Positions 26,553-34,186 of a DNA stretch of 64,000 nucleotides are shown here, piece after piece; the first letter of the stretch is position 1; every line of letters starts with the position of its first letter. Origin of the DNA: Rhabdothermincola salaria (lineage in GTDB: Bacteria; Actinomycetota; Acidimicrobiia; Acidimicrobiales; Acidimicrobilacustridaceae); NCBI RefSeq assembly GCF_021246445.1, contig NZ_JAJQXW010000003.1, positions 372,001-436,000 of the forward strand. Direction: 5' to 3'. The translations under genes and the position numbers were made by a program. The notes beneath the pieces were generated by a model. It was not told the origin of the DNA. It worked only from the letters and a program-made list of their open reading frames with translations, and did not search any database.

Positions 26553-27305
26553 TCAGCCCTCCTTGCTCTTCAGCCAGGCGCTGTGCAGGCCGGTGACCAG
26601 CTCGACCAGCTCGGCCCGCTCGGTGTCGTCGAGGACCGACAGCACGCGGCCCATGGCCACGTCGGTGCCCGTCTCGGCCACCTTCCAGCGTTCGGCGGCG
26701 ACGGCGCCGTCGGGCAACGAGTCGGGGTCCCACCCGAAGATCGGGGCCATGCCCGGGGCGTTGACTGCCACCGCCTCGATGGGCGACAGCCCGGCGGCGA
26801 GGACGGCCCCACCGTGGAGGCCACCTCGCAGCTCCCGCAGGGCGTTGAGCAGGTGCTGGGCCCGGGCCCTGGGTCGGTCGGCACCCGGCACGGCCAGGGT
26901 GCGCCAGCCGGCGAAGAGCGGGGCGCCGGCGGGGCTGGTCTCGGCCACCACCTTCCCGGCGAGCACACCGAGGCGGTCGAGGCCGTCGACGTCGGGGAGG
27001 TTGGTGTCGCCGTAGGTGTGGCACACGTCGGCCCAGGCGGCCGCTCCGTCGGCGGGGGACATCACGGCCCGACCCGCCTCCCACTGGGTGGCCACGTGGC
27101 CGGGGTTCCAGTACAGGAAGGCGGAGGCGACCACGTCGGCGCTGGTGTCGCCGAGCGCGCCACCCCGACCGAGGACGTAGAAGTCGATGCCGGAGAAGCC
27201 CAGTTCGGCGCCCTTGGCGTAGGTGGCGCCGTCGAGCATGAAGGCGCCGCCGAGGTCGCCGACGGGCCGGGCGATGGCGCGCGCTGCGTCTTCGGGTGTG
27301 GTCAC
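26553..27305 (-). CDS. SCO6745-like helical protein
   Basis: About 250 residues from the GTG at 27305 (VTTPEDAARAIARPV); the longer frame would start in the intergenic gap. Recognisable stretches are LGGAFMLDGATYAKGAELGFSGIDFYVLGRGGALGD, FLYWNPGHV and LHGGAVLAAGLSPIEAV. These match what I recall of the SCO6745 family, found widely in actinomycetes, with no settled function. It is mostly helical, with no signal peptide or membrane segment. Paired with a nitroreductase, it might take part in a redox or detoxification step, but that is a guess. Confidence 0.8.
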   Translation of the reverse strand: MTTPEDAARAIARPVGDLGGAFMLDGATYAKGAELGFSGIDFYVLGRGGALGDTSADVVASAFLYWNPGHVATQWEAGRAVMSPADGAAAWADVCHTYGDTNLPDVDGLDRLGVLAGKVVAETSPAGAPLFAGWRTLAVPGADRPRARAQHLLNALRELRGGLHGGAVLAAGLSPIEAVAVNAPGMAPIFGWDPDSLPDGAVAAERWKVAETGTDVAMGRVLSVLDDTERAELVELVTGLHSAWLKSKEG

Positions 27306-27425
27306 GATGTCCCCCTGGATGGCGAGTCGGCCCCACACCACTGCGGCGCGAGGCGGTCGAGCCGCACCCTACCGTCCGCCACTCGCCCCGGTGCCGGCCG
27401 GGTGGGGCGCTCCGGGAGGCTGACC

Positions 27426-29840
27426 TCAGACCAGGTCGCGGCGACGCAACCAGGCCAAGGAGGCCCAGCCCCAGATCGGGGGCAGGTAGGCCGTGAAGGC
27501 CCGATAGGTGAAGGTGGCGGCCACGGCGGCATCGTCGGGAATCCCGGCGGAGGTGAGCCCGGCGATCAGACCGGCCTCGATGACGCCCATGCCGCCAGGG
27601 ACGGGGGCGATGCCGCCGAGCAGCGACGCGATGGTGTTGATGACCACCAGCTGCAACAACGGCAGGTGGTAGCCGTAGGCGCCGAGTGCGGCCCACAGGG
27701 CGAGGGCGAAGAGCAGCTGGGCGGCCAGGTTGCCGCCGAAGAGCAGCACCGCCCGGCGCGGCTCGGCGATCACCCCGCGGATGTTCTCCTTGGCCGCCTG
27801 CCACTGCGGGGCCAGCTTCTGCACGACGTAGCGTCGCAGGCGCGGCACCGAGACGAGGATGCCGAGCACCACGCCGATGCCGATGATGGCGTAGAGCACC
27901 GTGCCCAGGTCGATGCCCCCGCCGGAGCCCCCCGCGTCGTCGCCGCCCACGTCGCTGCTGAACGCCGTCGCGCTGAACACGAGCGCCACGATGAAGAGGG
28001 TGGTCTGGGTGAGGAACTGGGAGATGGACGTGAGGGCGGCCGACGACACGGCCACCGCCACCCCCATGCCCCGCTTCTGCAGGTAGCGGGTGAACAGCGC
28101 CAGGTTGGCCATGGTGCCGCCGACGAGCCCGGTGAACTTGTTGGCCAGCTGCAGCATCGTGGTCTGGCGCAGGGGGAGCTCCTGCTGGGACACCGACCCG
28201 ACGAGGGCCAGCCCGGTGCCCAGCGCGGGCATCTGGGCGATGATCGCCACGGCCACCACCCACCCGATGGAGGCGGTGGTGAAGGTGGACCACACGTCGC
28301 CCAGGTCGGCGAGCTGACCGATGAGCATGTAGGCGCCGATGACCGTGCCCACCGCGAGGACGATGTCGGTGGGGCTGACCCGGCGCAGCTCCTCGGGCTC
28401 GGGCACGTCGATGCCGAGCAGCTCGGCGCCCCGGCGACGCAGGTCGGCGCAGCGGGACTTGGTCTCGGCCCGCGTCTCCCGGTCGGGTCCGGCGAGGGCG
28501 GCGGGCGTGACGGTGGGCAGGATCGCAGCCAGGTGCTCGTCGCCCAGGGCCCGACGGGCCGAGGCGAGGGCCCGGTCGACACCCGCGACGCCGCTGGTCG
28601 CGACCAGCAGGCCGACGTCGTCGAGGTCCTGGCGTGCCGTGGGAGCATCGGCCGAGCCGCGGTCGACCCCGACGAGCGTGACGTCCCCGTCGTCGGCGAC
28701 CATCACCGCCGAGCCGTCGAGGTGACCGTGGGCGATGCCGGCGCGGTGGAGGGCACCCAGGGCGGCCCAGGACCGGTCGAGCACGGTGTCGTCGACGTCG
28801 GGCGACTCGCCGAGCGACCGTCCTTCGGGTCGGGTGAGCACGAGGACGGCGTCGTCGCGCGCCCCGCCCGTGCCGGCCGTGACGAGGGCGGGCACCGGCA
28901 CACCCCGGCTGGCGGCCAGGAGCAGCACGAAACCCTGGTGCTCCACCTGCCCGGCCCGCGTGGGTGAGACCCGGGCCCCGGGATCGCGGTACCAGATCGT
29001 GCGCCAGATCTTGGAGAAGAGCCGGGCATCGGTCTCGTCGCGACCGATCACCGAGACCGTCAACGGGCTCCCGTCGACGGCGGTGGCCGTGAACCGGGTC
29101 TGCCCCCAGACCTCCCGGGGCACGGCCAGGAGCTCACGGACCCTGACCCCTCGCGACTCGAGGGCGTTGCGGACCTGGTCGACGTTGGGAGACCCGGCGG
29201 GCGAGCCCAGGATCAAGTTGACCACGGCGGCCAGGCCGGCGGCCAGGGCGACACCGCCGATGACGTCGACGACCTTGGCGTCGCCACTGGCCAGGGCACC
29301 GACCGACGCCACCCACACGACGGCGAGCAGGAGCCGCCGCAGGGGCCGGGTCACGTGGGGTTCGGCGACGACGACCACGCCCACGGCGAGCGCCAGGCGC
29401 ACCGCCGGATAGGGGGCGTCGCCGATGGGCTGACGGTCGCCGGGATCGAGCCCATCGGCGAGCCAGAGGCCCATCGCGAGCGTGGCGCCGACCACCATCG
29501 CGAGCGCGGCGGCGAAGCGCCACCGCCGACGACCGATGGCCGTGCCCACGGCCACCAGGACGACCCCCACCGTGCCCCACCGGTACAAGTTGGACAGCAG
29601 CGGGCGGGCGACGTCGGGGATGACATCGATCAGGTCGGACACCCAGCCACCGAGGGGCAGGCGGTCGTCGGCCGACAGCGACACGAGGAAGAGCAGGAAC
29701 GACCAGCCGAGCAGCCGGGTGAGGTCGCTGGGGCGGCGGCGCACCTCACCGACGGGGACCACGTTGAACACCCCGGCGAACGTCCGACCCGACCGGTGCC
29801 GGCCCGACGCCGCGACGGAGGGTGGGGCGGCGGTGCTCAC
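27426..29840 (-). CDS. membrane flippase-like (UPF0104/LPG synthase TM) protein with degenerate kinase domain
   Basis: 804 residues from the GTG at 29840. Order: five or so N-terminal membrane helices (about 30-225), a cytosolic part (230-470) shaped like a RIO/aminoglycoside-type kinase (ALHRAGIAHGHLDGSAVMVADDGDVTLVGVDRG), and a C-terminal block of about eight membrane helices (480-800) of the lysylphosphatidylglycerol synthase/AglD family, with ANKFTGLVGGTMANL and GGIAPVPGGMGVIEAGL. In the kinase part the catalytic loop reads HGHLDGSAV rather than HxDxxxxN, so catalysis is doubtful. It likely moves or modifies a lipid-linked molecule in the cell membrane. Divergent from the SulP gene. Confidence 0.85.
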   Translation of the reverse strand: MSTAAPPSVAASGRHRSGRTFAGVFNVVPVGEVRRRPSDLTRLLGWSFLLFLVSLSADDRLPLGGWVSDLIDVIPDVARPLLSNLYRWGTVGVVLVAVGTAIGRRRWRFAAALAMVVGATLAMGLWLADGLDPGDRQPIGDAPYPAVRLALAVGVVVVAEPHVTRPLRRLLLAVVWVASVGALASGDAKVVDVIGGVALAAGLAAVVNLILGSPAGSPNVDQVRNALESRGVRVRELLAVPREVWGQTRFTATAVDGSPLTVSVIGRDETDARLFSKIWRTIWYRDPGARVSPTRAGQVEHQGFVLLLAASRGVPVPALVTAGTGGARDDAVLVLTRPEGRSLGESPDVDDTVLDRSWAALGALHRAGIAHGHLDGSAVMVADDGDVTLVGVDRGSADAPTARQDLDDVGLLVATSGVAGVDRALASARRALGDEHLAAILPTVTPAALAGPDRETRAETKSRCADLRRRGAELLGIDVPEPEELRRVSPTDIVLAVGTVIGAYMLIGQLADLGDVWSTFTTASIGWVVAVAIIAQMPALGTGLALVGSVSQQELPLRQTTMLQLANKFTGLVGGTMANLALFTRYLQKRGMGVAVAVSSAALTSISQFLTQTTLFIVALVFSATAFSSDVGGDDAGGSGGGIDLGTVLYAIIGIGVVLGILVSVPRLRRYVVQKLAPQWQAAKENIRGVIAEPRRAVLLFGGNLAAQLLFALALWAALGAYGYHLPLLQLVVINTIASLLGGIAPVPGGMGVIEAGLIAGLTSAGIPDDAAVAATFTYRAFTAYLPPIWGWASLAWLRRRDLV

Positions 29841-29913
29841 GGCGAGACGATACGTGACGCCGATCGGCGCCGGAGGACCGTGGCCGGCGAGGTGAGACTG
29901 GTAGACCGAGGTC

Positions 29914-31641
29914 GTGGCCGCCTCTCCCCTGCGCCGATGGCTTCCCGGCCTCACCGTCGCGGCGCGGTACCGCAGAGCCTGGCTCCGCTCGGACCTGCTC
30001 GCCGGGTTGGTGCTCACCGCACTGCTCATCCCCGCAGGCATGGGATACGCGGTCGCCGCCGGCCTGCCCCCCGAGACCGGGCTGTACGCCACCATCGTCC
30101 CGCTGCTGGCCTACGCCGTCTTCGGACCGTCACGGATCCTGGTGCTCGGACCGGACTCGTCGTTGGCTCCCCTCATCGCCGCCGCGATCGTGCCCCTCGC
30201 CGCCGCCGACGCCGACCGGGCCGTGGCGCTCGCCGGGCTCCTCGCCATCATGATGGGCGGCCTGTTGGTGCTCGGCGGCGTGCTCCGCCTGGGCTTCGTC
30301 ACCGATCTGCTCTCGAAACCCATCCGGCTCGGCTACCTCAACGGCATCGCCCTCGTCGTGGTGGTGGGCCAGATCCCGAAGCTGCTGGGGTTCTCGATCG
30401 ACGGCGACTCCTTCCTCGGGGACCTCCGGGAGCTCGCGCAGGGCGTGGCCGACGGTCTCGTCGACCCCACCGCGGTGGGCATCGGGGTGGCCTGTCTGGT
30501 CACCATCCTCGGGCTGCGGCTGGTCGACCGACGCGTGCCCGGCGTCCTCGTGGCCGTCGTGGGCGCGATCGTGGCGGTCGTCGCGTTCGGATGGAAGGAC
30601 GACGTCGCGGTCGTGGGAGCCCTGCCCGAGGGCCTGCCCACCCCGGCCCTGTCCGGCATCACGTGGAGCGACGTGGCCTCGCTGGCCGGGCCGGCGCTGG
30701 GCATCGCCCTGATCGCCTTCGCCGACACCGGGGTGCTGTCGCGCACGTTCGCCGAACGGCGGGGGGAGCACGTCGCCGGCAACGACGAGATGCGGGGGGT
30801 GGGCCTCGCCAACGTGGCGGGTGGACTGCTCGGGGGCTTCCCCGTGTCGGCATCTTCGTCGCGGACCCCCGTGGCCGACCAGGCCGGCGCCCACACCCAG
30901 CTCACCGGGATCACCGGAGCGGTGCTCATCGTGGCGTTCATCCTGGTCGCCCCCGGCCTCACCGGCTACCTCCCGTCCGCCGCCCTGGCCGCCGTGGTGA
31001 TCGTGGCCGCCAGCGCGCTGGTCGACGTGCGCTCGGTGGTGCGCCTGCTGCGTGTCGACCCGGCCGAGGGCCTGCTCTCCGTGGCGGCCTTCCTCGGTGT
31101 CGCCGTCATCGGCGTCCTCGAAGGCATCGTGGTGGCGGTGGTGCTGTCCTTCGTGGCCTTCGTGAACCAGGCCTGGCGTCCCTACCGGGCCGAGCTCGGG
31201 CGCATCCCCGAGGTGCGGGGCTACCACGACCTCGGTCGGCACCCGGAGGGCGAGCGCCTCCCGGGCATCGTGATCGTGCGTTTCGATGCACCGCTCTTCT
31301 TCGCCAACGGCGGCATGTTCGGCGACTACGTCCGTTCCGTGGTGGCCGACGCCGGGCACGAGGTCGAGACGGTGATCCTCGCCGCCGAGCCCATCACCGA
31401 CATCGACGCCACCGCGGTCGACGAGCTGGTCGATCTCGACGACCACCTGGCCGCGAGGGGGATCACGCTGATCCTCGCCGAGATGAAGGGCCCGGTGAAG
31501 GACCACCTCCGTCGCTACGGCTTGGGCGATCGCTTCGACCCGGACCGCTTCGCCCCCACGGTCGGCAGCGCCGTCGACGCCATCCTCGGCGCCGAGCGCG
31601 ACGACATCGGGAACCCGTCCGATCGAGACGACGGGAGCTGA
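29914..31641 (+). CDS. SulP-family anion transporter with STAS domain
   Basis: 575 residues from a GTG. The N-terminal ~420 residues hold the membrane core with the SulP markers DLLAGLVLTALLIPAGMGYA, ETGLYATIVPLLAYAVFG and SRTFAERRGEHVAGNDEMRGVGLAN followed by GGFPVSASSSRT. A cytosolic STAS domain follows (about 450-560: IVIVRFDAPLFFANGGMF, DIDATAVDEL). Such proteins import sulfate, bicarbonate or other anions. No partner genes for sulfate assimilation are near, so the anion is open. Ends just before a strong hairpin shared with the convergent surface-protein operon. Confidence 0.93.
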   Translation: MAASPLRRWLPGLTVAARYRRAWLRSDLLAGLVLTALLIPAGMGYAVAAGLPPETGLYATIVPLLAYAVFGPSRILVLGPDSSLAPLIAAAIVPLAAADADRAVALAGLLAIMMGGLLVLGGVLRLGFVTDLLSKPIRLGYLNGIALVVVVGQIPKLLGFSIDGDSFLGDLRELAQGVADGLVDPTAVGIGVACLVTILGLRLVDRRVPGVLVAVVGAIVAVVAFGWKDDVAVVGALPEGLPTPALSGITWSDVASLAGPALGIALIAFADTGVLSRTFAERRGEHVAGNDEMRGVGLANVAGGLLGGFPVSASSSRTPVADQAGAHTQLTGITGAVLIVAFILVAPGLTGYLPSAALAAVVIVAASALVDVRSVVRLLRVDPAEGLLSVAAFLGVAVIGVLEGIVVAVVLSFVAFVNQAWRPYRAELGRIPEVRGYHDLGRHPEGERLPGIVIVRFDAPLFFANGGMFGDYVRSVVADAGHEVETVILAAEPITDIDATAVDELVDLDDHLAARGITLILAEMKGPVKDHLRRYGLGDRFDPDRFAPTVGSAVDAILGAERDDIGNPSDRDDGS

Positions 31642-31676
31642 TCGACCCAGGGGCCCATCGGCGGGCCAAAAGACGA

Positions 31677-31702
31677 CAGGAGGGGCCCGAAGGCCCCTCC
31701 TG
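31677..31702 (-). terminator. rho-independent terminator with TTCG loop
   Basis: A perfect 11-bp stem (CAGGAGGGGCC and its complement) closes a TTCG tetraloop on the minus strand and is followed there by TCGTCTTTT. It ends the minus-strand transcription from the first surface protein gene or from the orphan leader at 31745-31835. It may also stop SulP transcripts on the plus strand, where the loop reads CGAA. Confidence 0.85.
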
Positions 31703-31744
31703 CGATCCGGCTGACCGATCGTGGAGCGACGCCTGGACTCGTCA

Positions 31745-31835
31745 CTCCGTCGGTCCCCGGGACCGGTTGGCGTCGTCGTGCGACGCCGTTGGATGGATCA
31801 TCGCCGCACCCCGCCGTCGCGATACGCCCGCCCCG
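31745..31835 (-). ncRNA. degenerate fourth copy of the surface-protein leader (L4)
   Basis: Read on the minus strand this gap contains GTATCGCGAC, identical over 10 bases to the box before leader L2. GGCGATGATCCATCC follows, matching leader L3 in 13 of 15 positions, and then a hairpin GGCGTCG/CGACGCC. The second half of the conserved core (CCGGGYGG...GAAACCGGCC) is missing. No gene follows; only the terminator at 31677-31702. It may be a relic of a lost fourth surface gene or the start of a ~130-nt small RNA. Confidence 0.45.
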
Positions 31836-31931
31836 GAAAAATCCCGGCGAGGCGCGGCGGGCGCGAGGACGACCGGAGGGCGCACCCGGCCCTCCGGTCG
31901 TGCTCGGTCGACGTCGGTCAGCTCAAGCGGA

Positions 31932-32834
31932 TCAGGCGTTGCGGCGACGGGCCAGCATGACCAGCAGCAGGCCACCGGCCAGCACCGAGCCGCCGGCGAC
32001 GAGGAGCCGCCCGCTCTCGGAACCGGTGTAGGGCAGGGCGCCGGTCGGGGTGACCGACTGGGTCGTGCCCAGCACCTCGGCCGCCTGCTGGTTGGCGGCG
32101 GTGGTCGGCGCGGACGATTCCGGGGTCGAGATGATGGTCGTGCCGAGCACGCTGCTGGTGGTGGTGGTGTCCTCGGTCGTCGTCGTCGGGGCCTCGGTCG
32201 TGGTGGGCTGCACCTCGGTCGTGGTGGTCGTCGGGGCCGTCGTGGTGGTGGTCGGGGCCGTCGTGGTGGTCGTCGGGGCCGTCGTGGTGGTCGTCGGGGC
32301 CGTCGTGGTGGTCGTCGGGGCCGTCGTGGTGGTCGTCGGGGCCGTCGTGGTGGTCGTCGGGGCCGTCGTGGTGGTCGTGGTGCCGGTGCCGACGCACACG
32401 TGGCTCAGCACGAACATGTTCGGCGCCTCACCCGTGTAGGTGGCCGACGAGCCCGACGCGACGAGGTCGCCGAGGGCGTAGCCATCGGGGACAGCCACGA
32501 AGACGTTGTCCTGCTGCGACCCGTTCGGGATGATCTGGGCGCCCGAGAACGCCATCACGGTGCCATCGAGGTTCAAGGTGATGGTGTCGAACGCCGCCGA
32601 GTCGTTGTTCGGCGTGAAGACGAAGTGCCAGTAGTCCTCGACCGTGCCCGGGCAGTCGCTCTCGGCACCGGCGGTGTCGTTGTGCAGCGGGATGCCGTGA
32701 GTGTCGGCGCCGGCCACCGTGGGGGTGGTGGAGGAGGTGAAGGCGAAGATCCCGAAGGTGATGAGGGCCATCGCCGCGACGATGGCGACGATGCGGGTGA
32801 TCGGGTTCTCCACAGAGAGGGGGGTGCGAATCAT
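31932..32834 (-). CDS. LPXTG-like cell-surface protein with Thr-rich stalk (paralogue 1)
   Basis: 300 residues with AGGAG 6 nt before the ATG. Order: signal peptide (about 1-42), a compact domain of about 110 residues (IPLHNDTAGAESDCPGTVED ... MFVLSHVCVG, two Cys that may pair), and a stalk of seven TTTTTAP units. Two VLGTT motifs follow, then LPYTG at about 267, a membrane helix and a RRR tail. This is a sortase-type anchoring signal. The compact domain, near-identical in paralogue 2, is not one I recognise. The repeat DNA unit is 21 nt and almost perfectly kept, suggesting recent slippage growth. No sortase gene is in the window. Confidence 0.88.
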   Translation of the reverse strand: MIRTPLSVENPITRIVAIVAAMALITFGIFAFTSSTTPTVAGADTHGIPLHNDTAGAESDCPGTVEDYWHFVFTPNNDSAAFDTITLNLDGTVMAFSGAQIIPNGSQQDNVFVAVPDGYALGDLVASGSSATYTGEAPNMFVLSHVCVGTGTTTTTTAPTTTTTAPTTTTTAPTTTTTAPTTTTTAPTTTTTAPTTTTTAPTTTTTEVQPTTTEAPTTTTEDTTTTSSVLGTTIISTPESSAPTTAANQQAAEVLGTTQSVTPTGALPYTGSESGRLLVAGGSVLAGGLLLVMLARRRNA

Positions 32835-32880
32835 TCCAGGCTCCTGTCGGATCCGACATGTGCGGATCGTGTACGTCGAC

Positions 32881-33009
32881 GGGGCCGGTTTCGCTCTGAC
32901 TCCTCGCCCGGCCTAAGCGACCAGTTGCACCGGGCGGATCGATGTCTCCCCGACCGCCACGGTGAGTGGCGGTCACAGGGGCAATCGCCACCCAGCGACG
33001 TCGGGATAC
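32881..33009 (-). ncRNA. structured 5' leader L1 of surface-protein gene 1
   Basis: On the minus strand, a GTATCC box (33004-33009) is followed about 50 nt later by a hairpin with a 9-bp stem (GACCGCCAC/GTGGCGGTC). Next come GGGGAGAC, GATC and the helix CGCCCGG ... CCGGGCG, then GAGGAGTCAGAGCGAAACCGGCCCC in two parts ending at 32881. The ATG is 170 nt after the box. GGCCGG of the helix can pair instead with the distal CCGGCC, so two exclusive folds are possible. The same layout is seen in L2 and L3. Confidence 0.6.
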
Positions 33010-33034
33010 GGCCTGAACCACAAAAGGAACGGAA

Positions 33035-33065
33035 ATGGGCCGTCCGGACTAGCCGGACGGCCCAT
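33035..33065 (-). terminator. hairpin terminator of surface-protein gene 2
   Basis: A perfect 13-bp stem (ATGGGCCGTCCGG and complement) with a 5-nt loop lies 54 nt after the stop of paralogue 2. On the minus strand it is followed by the T-rich run TTTCCGTTCCTTTTG. It separates paralogue 2 from the promoter of paralogue 1. Confidence 0.85.
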
Positions 33066-33118
33066 CTCGTGGATCGACCCCCCTCAGATGTGGCAGGGGT
33101 CACTGCGGTTCGTGTCGA

Positions 33119-33871
33119 TCAGGCCAAGCGACGACGGGCGAGCACCACCAGGGCGGTGCCGCCCAGGAGCACGGCCGCACCGACCGTGAGGAGCCATCCG
33201 TCGGACAGACCGGTGTAGGGCAGCTGGCCCGCCGCCGCCTGGGTCGTGCCCAACACCTCGGCGGCCTGGACCGCACCCGTGGTGGGCGAGCCCGCCGTGG
33301 TCGGGGCGCTCTCGGTGGTGGGGGTGCTGACCGTGGTGGTCCCCAGCACGCTCGTCGTGGTCGTCGCCTCGGTCGTGGTGGTGGTGGTCGTCGCCTCGGT
33401 CGTCGTGGTCGTCGACTCCGTCGTGGTGGTCGTGGTGCCGGTGCCGACGCACACGTGGCTCAGCACGAACATGTTCGGCGCCTCACCCGTGTAGGTGGCC
33501 GACGAGCCCGACGCGACGAGGTCGCCGAGGGCGTAGCCATCGGGGACAGCCACGAAGACGTTGTCCTGCTGCGACCCGTTCGGGATGATCTGGGCGCCCG
33601 AGAACACCACGGTGTCCCCGTCGAGGTTCAAGGTGATGGTGTCGAACGCCGCCGAGTCGTCGTTCGGCGTGAAGACGAAGTGCCAGTAGTCCTCGACCGT
33701 GCCCGGGCAGTCGCTCTCGGCACCGGCGGTGTCATTGTGCAACGGGATCGAGCTGCCCGCTCCAGCCGCGGCCGGCGAGACGCCGAGCGCGAGCACGCCG
33801 AGGACGAGCGCGAGAGCCGCACCGAGCGTGGCGAACATCCGCGCCGTTGGCCGAAGGTGATCGTGTGCCAT
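33119..33871 (-). CDS. LPXTG-like cell-surface protein with Thr-rich stalk (paralogue 2)
   Basis: 250 residues from the ATG at 33871, with AGGAG just upstream. Signal peptide ends near SPAAAGA; the compact domain (IPLHNDTAG ... VLSHVCVG) is almost the same as in paralogue 1, including a 180-bp stretch with identical DNA. The stalk is shorter and irregular (TTTTTES, TTTTEA units), followed by SVLGTT and EVLGTTQ, LPYTG at about 217, a membrane helix and RRRLA. It is probably covalently linked to the cell wall or held in the membrane as a surface display protein. It has its own leader and terminator, so it is separately transcribed. Confidence 0.88.
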   Translation of the reverse strand: MAHDHLRPTARMFATLGAALALVLGVLALGVSPAAAGAGSSIPLHNDTAGAESDCPGTVEDYWHFVFTPNDDSAAFDTITLNLDGDTVVFSGAQIIPNGSQQDNVFVAVPDGYALGDLVASGSSATYTGEAPNMFVLSHVCVGTGTTTTTTESTTTTTEATTTTTTTEATTTTSVLGTTTVSTPTTESAPTTAGSPTTGAVQAAEVLGTTQAAAGQLPYTGLSDGWLLTVGAAVLLGGTALVVLARRRLA

Positions 33872-33918
33872 GAGGAAGCTCCTGTGGGAGTCCGGCACGA
33901 AGACCGGACGGTAGCGAA

Positions 33919-34050
33919 GGGGCCGGTTTCGCTCTGACTCCCCGCCCGGCCAGAAGCGACCAGTCACACCCGGGCGGATCCACGTCTCCCCGTCCACCGC
34001 CAGATCGGGGTGGATGCGGTTGTCATCGCCACGCTGGGCGGTCGCGATAC
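33919..34050 (-). ncRNA. structured 5' leader L2 of surface-protein gene 2
   Basis: Minus strand: GTATCGCGAC box (ending 34050), a hairpin TCCACC/GGTGGA, CGGGGAGAC, GATC, the helix CCGCCCGG ... CCGGGCGG, then GGGGAGTCAGAGCGAAACC and GGCCCC. Start codon 175 nt after the box. Core sequence almost the same as L1; the distal helix alternative GGCCGG/CCGGCC is also kept. Confidence 0.6.
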
Positions 34051-34143
34051 CCCCTCGGGAAGAAAGCCGGCCAACGGTCTCGCGTCGTGTCCATCCGACC
34101 ACAAGGCGTGACCACTGCGCCGGGGGAGGGCTCCGACGCGCCT

Positions 34144-34174
34144 CGTCGGCGGAAGACCAGGTCTTCCGCCGACG
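34144..34174 (-). terminator. hairpin terminator of surface-protein gene 3
   Basis: A perfect 14-bp stem (CGTCGGCGGAAGAC and complement) with a CAG/CTG loop lies 13 nt after the stop of paralogue 3. No T-tract follows on the minus strand, so termination may be partial or factor-assisted. Confidence 0.7.
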
Positions 34175-34186
34175 GGGGCAGTGCGC

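Noticed and set aside
32224-32375. CRISPR-like array because of regular 21-nt units
   Set aside because: Units are contiguous without spacers and encode TTTTTAP; it is a protein-coding tandem repeat.
31918-32397. Reading frame antisense to surface-protein gene 1 with DDHHDGP repeats, resembling a His/Asp-rich metal-binding protein
   Set aside because: It mirrors the Thr-repeat DNA on the other strand, has no ribosome site and ends in Arg/Pro-rich shadow sequence; the LPXTG frame has signal peptide, anchor and leader.
29355-33218. 1287-codon plus frame spanning SulP and surface-protein genes
   Set aside because: Out of frame with SulP and antisense to the surface genes; repeated RRGRRGG tracts come from the Thr-repeat DNA.
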